Assembly: GCA_019307805.1 (NCBI GenBank)
Contig: JAFDIX010000072.1
Location: 1 to 9,492 of the forward strand
Source: Deltaproteobacteria bacterium
GTDB taxonomy: Bacteria > Desulfobacterota > DSM-4660 > Desulfatiglandales > HGW-15
Direction: 5' to 3'
DNA: 9,492 nucleotides
Shown: piece after piece, positions 5,626 through 9,492 of the stretch
Numbering within the stretch: position 1 is the stretch's first letter
How the letters are laid out: each line of letters starts with the position of its first letter
Translations under genes and position numbers: made by a program
The notes under the pieces: generated by a model
Database searches by the model: none
The model's input: only the letters and a program-made list of their open reading frames with translations
What the model was told of the DNA's origin: nothing

Positions 5626-6762
5626 CTACTTTTGGGGTTTGCCCATGACCTCGGCAAACATATCCATATCCCAGCTTTTACAATCGGCGATGTTCTGGCG
5701 GAACTTGATGAAGTCGACGGTATCCTGGCCCGTGATCTTCTTGGTATTGAAGGCCCCGAAACCCAGGAACGCCTCGCCGCCCATGTTGGCCGCCAGCCAG
5801 TGCCTGTGGGAATTCTTCATGGTATCCCAGAAGAATTTCTTCTTTTGGCGGATGCTGTCAATGGACTCGATAAGACAACCGGGAAAGAGGTTGGCAAAGG
5901 TCCAGACGATCTTGTCCAGTTCCTTGTCCAGGAGTTCGAAGTCCGCGTTGGCCTGATGTTCTTTGACAAAAGCCCGGGCCTCCTTGGCGTCGGCCCCTCC
6001 CTTGTACTCGCCGTATACGATCTCACCGTCCTGCACGTAGGTATCCGTGATGATCATGGGGTTGCGCACCCATTCTCCGTCCACCTTCATGACAGGTACG
6101 ACCTTGCTGATGAGGTTTTTGGCCTTCATCTTGTAGGCGGACCACATCTCACAGGAGACACAGTTCCACATGGCATCTTCAATGCTGAGGTACCAGGGGA
6201 GAAAATCGGAGGCGCCGCCGACCGGGGCTGATCCGTGCTTGGGACCGGCCTGTCCGAATATGGCGAGATCCGAGGCAATGGCCAGATCACAGGCCATGCC
6301 GATCTCCTGGCCGCCCGCTACTCTCATACCGTTCACCCTGCAGATGACCGGTTTTTTGCAGGCTAAGATGGAATCCACCATGTGGTTGAAGAGTTCCATG
6401 TACTGGCCGTACTCGTCGTTTCTTCGGCTGTAGTATTCGCTGTACTCCTTGGTATTGCCGCCCGTGCAGAATGCATAGGGCCCGGTGCCCGTAAAGACCG
6501 CCGCCACAACGCTTCTGTCCAGGGAGGCGTTTTCAAAACTGGCAATCACGCCCTTGACCATCTCCGTGGTATAGGAGTTGTACTGCTTGGGGTTGTTCAA
6601 TTGAATCCAGGCCACGTAAAGGCCTTCCACCACATTGCCCGACGGGTCGGTAATGGGTTTCTTTTCATACACGACACAAGGGGCTTCGGTTCCAAAGTGC
6701 ACCTCGGTATGCAACAGGTGGTCTTTTTCTCCGTCCTCTCTCGGCATCCATTCTAAAGCCAT
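5626..6762 (-). CDS. oah: 6-oxocyclohex-1-ene-1-carbonyl-CoA hydrolase (ring-cleaving, BamA/Oah)
   Basis: This enzyme hydrates the conjugated double bond of 6-oxocyclohex-1-ene-1-carbonyl-CoA and opens the ring hydrolytically to 3-hydroxypimeloyl-CoA; BamA is a widely used marker for anaerobic aromatic degraders. The protein is a long crotonase-superfamily member (378 aa against about 260 for ordinary hydratases). It has an extended N-terminus (WMPREDGEKDHLLHTEVHFG), QLNNPKQYNSYT near 54-65, the first oxyanion segment FCTGGNTKEY (about 98-107), RVNGMRVAGGQEIGMACDLAIAS (about 142-164, split by the GGQE turn), and the distinctive HGSAPVGGASDFLPW (about 176-190) and NCVSCEMWSA. Two ATGs are possible: AAGGAGG is two nt from the one at 6768 and eight from the one at 6762, so 6762 is preferred. 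It lies 66 bp after had and is closed by a terminator. Confidence 0.96.
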   Translation of the reverse strand: MALEWMPREDGEKDHLLHTEVHFGTEAPCVVYEKKPITDPSGNVVEGLYVAWIQLNNPKQYNSYTTEMVKGVIASFENASLDRSVVAAVFTGTGPYAFCTGGNTKEYSEYYSRRNDEYGQYMELFNHMVDSILACKKPVICRVNGMRVAGGQEIGMACDLAIASDLAIFGQAGPKHGSAPVGGASDFLPWYLSIEDAMWNCVSCEMWSAYKMKAKNLISKVVPVMKVDGEWVRNPMIITDTYVQDGEIVYGEYKGGADAKEARAFVKEHQANADFELLDKELDKIVWTFANLFPGCLIESIDSIRQKKKFFWDTMKNSHRHWLAANMGGEAFLGFGAFNTKKITGQDTVDFIKFRQNIADCKSWDMDMFAEVMGKPQK

Positions 6763-6828
6763 AATCATTTCCTCCTTATTGAGTAAAATTTTTCAGTTTA
6801 ATCCGTACCCATGATCAAAATCGGGTCA

Positions 6829-7935
6829 TTAAAAATCGGGTGTCAGGACGATCCTTTTCATGGGAGGCGTCTTGTGCGCTTCGGTAAAGGTCTCCTCAAT
6901 GGCGCTCATGGGACGTGTCTCCACGAACTCCGGGACATTTATTTTCCCGCTCAAGGCCATCTCCAGGACAATGGGATAATACTCGGGAAGGCATCCCCAT
7001 GTGCCTATGATCTCCGCGTCAAAGGCCATGAGCCGGCCAATGGCATACTCCACCTTGGCAAGACTGAATCCCAGCACAAGGAGTTTTGAGGTGAAGCTGA
7101 CCAGGGTCAGGGCGATTTCCTGGCCCCCCTTTGCGCCCGTCACCTCAAAGATCTTCCAGCCCGTGCCGGGCAGACCCTTCTCCTTGCAGAGGCCTCGAAA
7201 TTCCTTGGAAACGGCCCTGGCATCCTTGTCTGTGGAGTTTATCACAAAGTCGGCACCGAACTTCAATGCCCTGTCAAGTTTTTCCTGATTCCGGGCAATG
7301 CCGATAACGGTCTTGGCGCCCAGGGCCTTGGCGGTCTGCCCCATATACTGTCCTACACCGCCTGTAATTCCGACGACCACCACGTTATCGCCGGGCTGGA
7401 GATCCGCCCGCTTGGCTGCCTGGTAGGGTGTCGTAGCGGCATCGGCCACCACCGCCAGATGGGAAAGTGGAATATCTCCCCTGTCCTTGACCTCACAAAG
7501 ATCAATACTGGGGACCGGAATATGGCTTGAAAAACCACCGTAAGGCCCCAGGCTGTTGCCGGGCATTTTCTGGGCAAGGCAGCGGTTACCCCTTCCGGTC
7601 TTGCAAAGAATGCACTTTCGGCAGGGCATAACCGCCGGGATGATGACCTCTTTCCCGATCCAGGCCTCATCTCCAGCCACAACGGTTCCGGAAATTTCAT
7701 GGCCCAGGGTCAGGGGCGGTTTGGAGACCGTGGGGACCCCGTCATAGAAGTATCCCAGGTCGGTATGGCACACCCCGCAACCTGCGACCTCCACCAGCAC
7801 TTCACCGGGCTGCAATTCCGGTACGGGTATTTCAGTCTTTTCCAGTTTTCCCGGTGTGCTTTCCTTTGTCTCTCTGTTAAACGTCGTCGGCTGCACCATC
7901 TGCCATGTCTGTATTTTATCCGGTATTCCTCCCAT
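6829..7935 (-). CDS. had: 6-hydroxycyclohex-1-ene-1-carbonyl-CoA dehydrogenase
   Basis: A zinc-dependent medium-chain alcohol dehydrogenase that oxidises the ring alcohol made by Dch to 6-oxocyclohex-1-ene-1-carbonyl-CoA, with NAD as the expected acceptor (Had in Thauera, BamQ in Geobacter). Numbering from the chosen start, the catalytic zinc region has C56 (GCGVCHTD) and H79-E80 (LGHE). The structural zinc site has C105, C108, C111 and C119 (PCRKCILCKTGRGNRC). The Rossmann motif is GITGGVGQYMGQ, followed by AKALGAKTVIGIA. I chose the ATG at 7935 because AGGAGG lies five nt upstream. This gives 368 aa, the length I recall for the Thauera enzyme; a TTG at 7959 overlaps the SD region and is unlikely. 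It lies 75 bp after the SDR and directly before oah. Without this context it could only be called a zinc alcohol dehydrogenase. Confidence 0.93.
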   Translation of the reverse strand: MGGIPDKIQTWQMVQPTTFNRETKESTPGKLEKTEIPVPELQPGEVLVEVAGCGVCHTDLGYFYDGVPTVSKPPLTLGHEISGTVVAGDEAWIGKEVIIPAVMPCRKCILCKTGRGNRCLAQKMPGNSLGPYGGFSSHIPVPSIDLCEVKDRGDIPLSHLAVVADAATTPYQAAKRADLQPGDNVVVVGITGGVGQYMGQTAKALGAKTVIGIARNQEKLDRALKFGADFVINSTDKDARAVSKEFRGLCKEKGLPGTGWKIFEVTGAKGGQEIALTLVSFTSKLLVLGFSLAKVEYAIGRLMAFDAEIIGTWGCLPEYYPIVLEMALSGKINVPEFVETRPMSAIEETFTEAHKTPPMKRIVLTPDF

Positions 7936-8010
7936 CATTCCCTCCTTTTTTGATATCAATGATTATTCTCACAAATCCAGTCCCCGCATACCGGTGCACA
8001 GGCCTGTTCT

Positions 8011-8763
8011 CTAAATCATCCCGTAACCACCATCTACACAAAGAAGCTGACCGGTAATATAATTGCTCTGGTCTGAGGCGAGAAAAACAAAAGCCGGAGA
8101 AATATCGTCCGGCTCTGCAAAGCGCTTCAAAAGGATTCGGTTCATGTAGATCTCTTTGAGTTTTTCGTCCGTCGTAATTTTTTCCGACATATCCGTCTTT
8201 ACGATGCCCAGGGAGATCACATTGGCGCAGATGTTGTACCTGGCCAGTTCCCGGGCCATGGATTTGGTCATGCTCAGGATGCCCCCCTTGGCGGCACTGT
8301 AATTGATCTGGCCCACGGTGCCCACCAGACCTGCAACGGACATTACATTGATGATCTTACCGCTTTTCTGCTCCTTCATGTGGAGACCGGCCGCCTGGCT
8401 GCATAGAAAGGCCCCTTTCAGATGAATATCGACCACCTGGTCCCACTGCTCCTCTTCCATTTTGAGCATCAGGGCCGGCCTTGTGAACCCGGCGTTGTTG
8501 ACCAGGATATCCAATTTGCCGAATTTCTCAATAGCACTATTCACCAGGTTTTCCGCATCCGACTTCAGGGCAACGTCGCCCTTTACTGCGATGGCCTGAC
8601 TGCCCATGGATCGAATGGTTTCAACTGCCTCATTCGCCGCTTTTTCGTTGCTTGTGTAGTTGACGACAATGTCAGCCCCTGCTTTTCCATAGGCGAGGGC
8701 AACAGCCCTCCCCACCCCGCGGCTGCTTCCGGTTACCAGTGCAACTTTGTCTTTAAGATCCAT
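8011..8763 (-). CDS. Short-chain dehydrogenase/reductase, FabG-like; possible 3-hydroxyacyl-CoA dehydrogenase
   Basis: A classical 250-aa SDR. The cofactor motif is TGSSRGVG (11-18), NNAG lies at 89-92, and the catalytic residues are S142, Y155 and K159 (YSAAK). The C-terminus DGGYGMI is typical of tetrameric FabG-like enzymes. The usual catalytic-site Asn near 114 is replaced by His (DIHLKGAF), a change also seen in SDRs acting on 3-hydroxyacyl-CoA. It is the first gene of the transcript ahead of had and oah, so a role next to ring cleavage is likely, for example oxidising 3-hydroxypimeloyl-CoA or a related ring alcohol-CoA. Substrate and cofactor cannot be read with confidence, and simple annotation as 3-oxoacyl-ACP reductase is probably misleading here. 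The SD is moderate (AAAAGGG, eight nt before the ATG). Confidence 0.88.
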   Translation of the reverse strand: MDLKDKVALVTGSSRGVGRAVALAYGKAGADIVVNYTSNEKAANEAVETIRSMGSQAIAVKGDVALKSDAENLVNSAIEKFGKLDILVNNAGFTRPALMLKMEEEQWDQVVDIHLKGAFLCSQAAGLHMKEQKSGKIINVMSVAGLVGTVGQINYSAAKGGILSMTKSMARELARYNICANVISLGIVKTDMSEKITTDEKLKEIYMNRILLKRFAEPDDISPAFVFLASDQSNYITGQLLCVDGGYGMI

Positions 8764-8822
8764 AACTTAAACCCTTTTCGATTGATAAAATGGATAAAAA
8801 GTACGCCCAGAAAAGTAATTAC

Positions 8823-8852
8823 ATTATAGTTACAATATGATTATATTGTAAA
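8823..8852 (-). promoter_or_regulatory. Sigma70-like promoter for SDR-had-oah
   Basis: On the minus strand TTTACA (8847-8852), an 18-nt spacer and a perfect TATAAT (8823-8828) predict a start near 8816 and a leader of about 53 nt before the SDR ATG. A second TATAAT occurs within the spacer, and an upstream TTGACA (8874-8879) with a weaker -10 is an alternative. The overlapping palindrome suggests repression or activation at this promoter. Confidence 0.6.
8830..8851. promoter_or_regulatory. Perfect palindrome overlapping the SDR promoter, candidate operator
   Basis: The arms TTACAATAT (8830-8838) and ATATTGTAA (8843-8851) are a perfect 9-bp inverted repeat around a 4-nt centre. The palindrome covers the spacer and part of the -35 box. 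Related half-sites lie beside it (TTACAT at 8819-8824 and ATGTAA at 8853-8858). Its sequence differs from the repeat in the dch promoter, so a different regulator, for instance of TetR type, may act here; none is encoded in the window. Confidence 0.6.
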
Positions 8853-8894
8853 ATGTAAAAAAACCGTCCTACCATGTCAAGTAAAAAACAAAAT

Positions 8895-8926
8895 GAATCT
8901 CCCCGTGGCCTGCCACGGGAAGATTC
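8895..8926 (-). terminator. Stable hairpin with T-run on the minus strand, in a divergent region
   Basis: A 14-bp stem with one mismatch pairs 8895-8908 with 8913-8926 around a CCTG loop. On the minus strand it is followed by CATTTTGTTTTTTAC, which looks like a rho-independent terminator. No minus-strand gene lies to its right in the window, since the next gene runs the other way. On the plus strand only a scattered T-rich stretch follows. It may insulate the catabolic promoter from upstream transcription or be a relic of a lost gene. Confidence 0.6.
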
Positions 8927-9030
8927 ACTTGAATAAAAATTTATTTTTGTTAATATTCATTTACTTCAAAAGCACCTGGATGCAGAGAATAGCCATTCCA
9001 TAGGAAATGCGAGGAATCGGGAAAGGATTA

Positions 9031-9492
9031 ATGGCAACTAAACAGAAATCAATAGTAAATATCAGTTTTAAGCAAAAAATTGGATTATTAGTTCCTTATA
9101 TAAAAAAGCGTATAATAGCGCAGCTTCAATCCGTAGCGCTTATTGTCATTTATTTAATTTGTTTTCAAACTATTGTTTTAGACATTGCTATTAGTGACGC
9201 TGCGATCGTTGCAACAGGAATTGCCGTGGTAGTTCTCGGATTGGCCCTTTTTATCGAAGGGCTCTTTTTAGGCTTAATGCCTTTAGGCGAGATTATTGGG
9301 ATTAAGCTGCCTCAAAAAACCATACTGCCCATTACATTAACCTTTGCTTTTATTTTGGGCATAGGCGCAACTTTTGCAGAACCCGCTATTGGAATATTAA
9401 AAGCTGCCGGTACATCTGTAAAGGCCTGGGATGCGCCCCTGCTCTTTCTGATTTTAAATAAATATTCCAATTATCTCGTGTATTCAGTAGGC
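9031..9492 (+). CDS. DUF1538-type integral membrane protein, N-terminal part (runs off the window)
   Basis: An open frame of 154 codons starts at ATG 9031 and continues past the right edge without a stop. The start has AAAGGA closely upstream. After a basic cytoplasmic N-terminus (residues 1-30) come hydrophobic segments at about 35-52, 57-80 and 100-118. Motifs typical of DUF1538 proteins are visible: FIEGLFLGLMPLGEIIG, LGIGATFAEPAIG and the following KAAGTSVKAWDAP. DUF1538 proteins are polytopic membrane proteins of unknown function, often with the domain repeated, and probably transporters or channels. It is divergent from the catabolic cluster and has a more AT-rich codon choice, so it is likely functionally unrelated. 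The family call comes from motif recognition, not a search. Confidence 0.75.
   Translation, partial: MATKQKSIVNISFKQKIGLLVPYIKKRIIAQLQSVALIVIYLICFQTIVLDIAISDAAIVATGIAVVVLGLALFIEGLFLGLMPLGEIIGIKLPQKTILPITLTFAFILGIGATFAEPAIGILKAAGTSVKAWDAPLLFLILNKYSNYLVYSVG

Larger units (their letters stand above)
8764..9030. other. AT-rich divergent intergenic region between the SDR and the DUF1538 gene
   Basis: No gene is visible. The left part holds the promoter and palindrome for the catabolic transcript. The centre holds a stable hairpin. The right part holds a weak plus-strand promoter candidate, TTGAAT (8929-8934), 16 nt, TAATAT (8951-8956), which could serve the gene starting at 9031. Base composition falls noticeably in GC compared with the cluster to the left. 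Confidence 0.5.

Noticed and set aside
5370..5657. 95-codon minus-strand frame overlapping the oah 3' end
   Set aside because: The upstream part overlaps oah in another frame and crosses the terminator and promoter. Only its last 32 codons lie in the dch leader, and these are noted as a low-confidence mini-ORF.
5506..6231. 241-codon plus-strand frame opposite oah
   Set aside because: It is antisense to the BamA-type hydrolase and across its terminator, with no family motifs; it is a shadow of the real gene's codon bias.
1..9492. CRISPR arrays, insertion sequences, tRNA or rRNA genes
   Set aside because: I saw no regularly spaced direct repeats with spacers, no transposase frame with terminal inverted repeats and no tRNA-like cloverleaf. 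The only tandem repeat is the short heptamer array at 2728-2755.

Overview
The window reads as part of an anaerobic aromatic-degradation locus, probably from a strictly or facultatively anaerobic proteobacterium-like organism. A Desulfobacterota-type (deltaproteobacterial) host is my best guess. That guess rests on the enzyme set, the clear Shine-Dalgarno (SD) sites and the moderate GC content; no phylogenetic marker is present. From about 1 to 8763 every convincing gene lies on the minus strand, so transcription runs from high to low coordinates. Only a truncated gene at the right edge (from 9031) lies on the plus strand.

Transcript 1 (right to left) appears to start at a sigma70-like promoter at about 8823-8852, which overlaps a perfect 9-bp-arm palindrome. 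It carries an SDR oxidoreductase (8011-8763), 6-hydroxycyclohex-1-ene-1-carbonyl-CoA dehydrogenase (had, 6829-7935) and the ring-cleaving 6-oxocyclohex-1-ene-1-carbonyl-CoA hydrolase (oah/bamA, 5626-6762). An intrinsic terminator (5559-5594) follows. A second promoter with a perfect -35 box lies directly behind it (5524-5552), with an inverted repeat inside its spacer.

Transcript 2 carries cyclohexa-1,5-diene-1-carbonyl-CoA hydratase (dch, 4572-5339), a GntR/FCD regulator (3893-4561) and a complete tripartite tricarboxylate transporter in the order tctC, tctB, tctA (3803 to 662). A hairpin lies between tctC and tctB. After a 211-bp gap comes a 97-aa small protein of probable dimeric alpha/beta-barrel fold (157-450), then a strong terminator (105-131).

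Dch, Had and Oah are the three consecutive enzymes after benzoyl-CoA reductase. Dch hydrates the cyclic dienoyl-CoA, Had oxidises the alcohol to a ketone, and Oah hydrates and opens the ring to give 3-hydroxypimeloyl-CoA. The SDR is a candidate for the following 3-hydroxyacyl-CoA oxidation. The TctCBA system is a candidate importer for an aromatic or alicyclic acid, and the GntR protein a candidate local regulator. Benzoyl-CoA reductase and a CoA ligase are not in this window.

The right edge (8764-9492) is visibly more AT-rich. It holds a divergent intergenic region with a hairpin and the first 154 codons of a DUF1538-type membrane protein that continues past the window. This may mark the border of the catabolic cluster.
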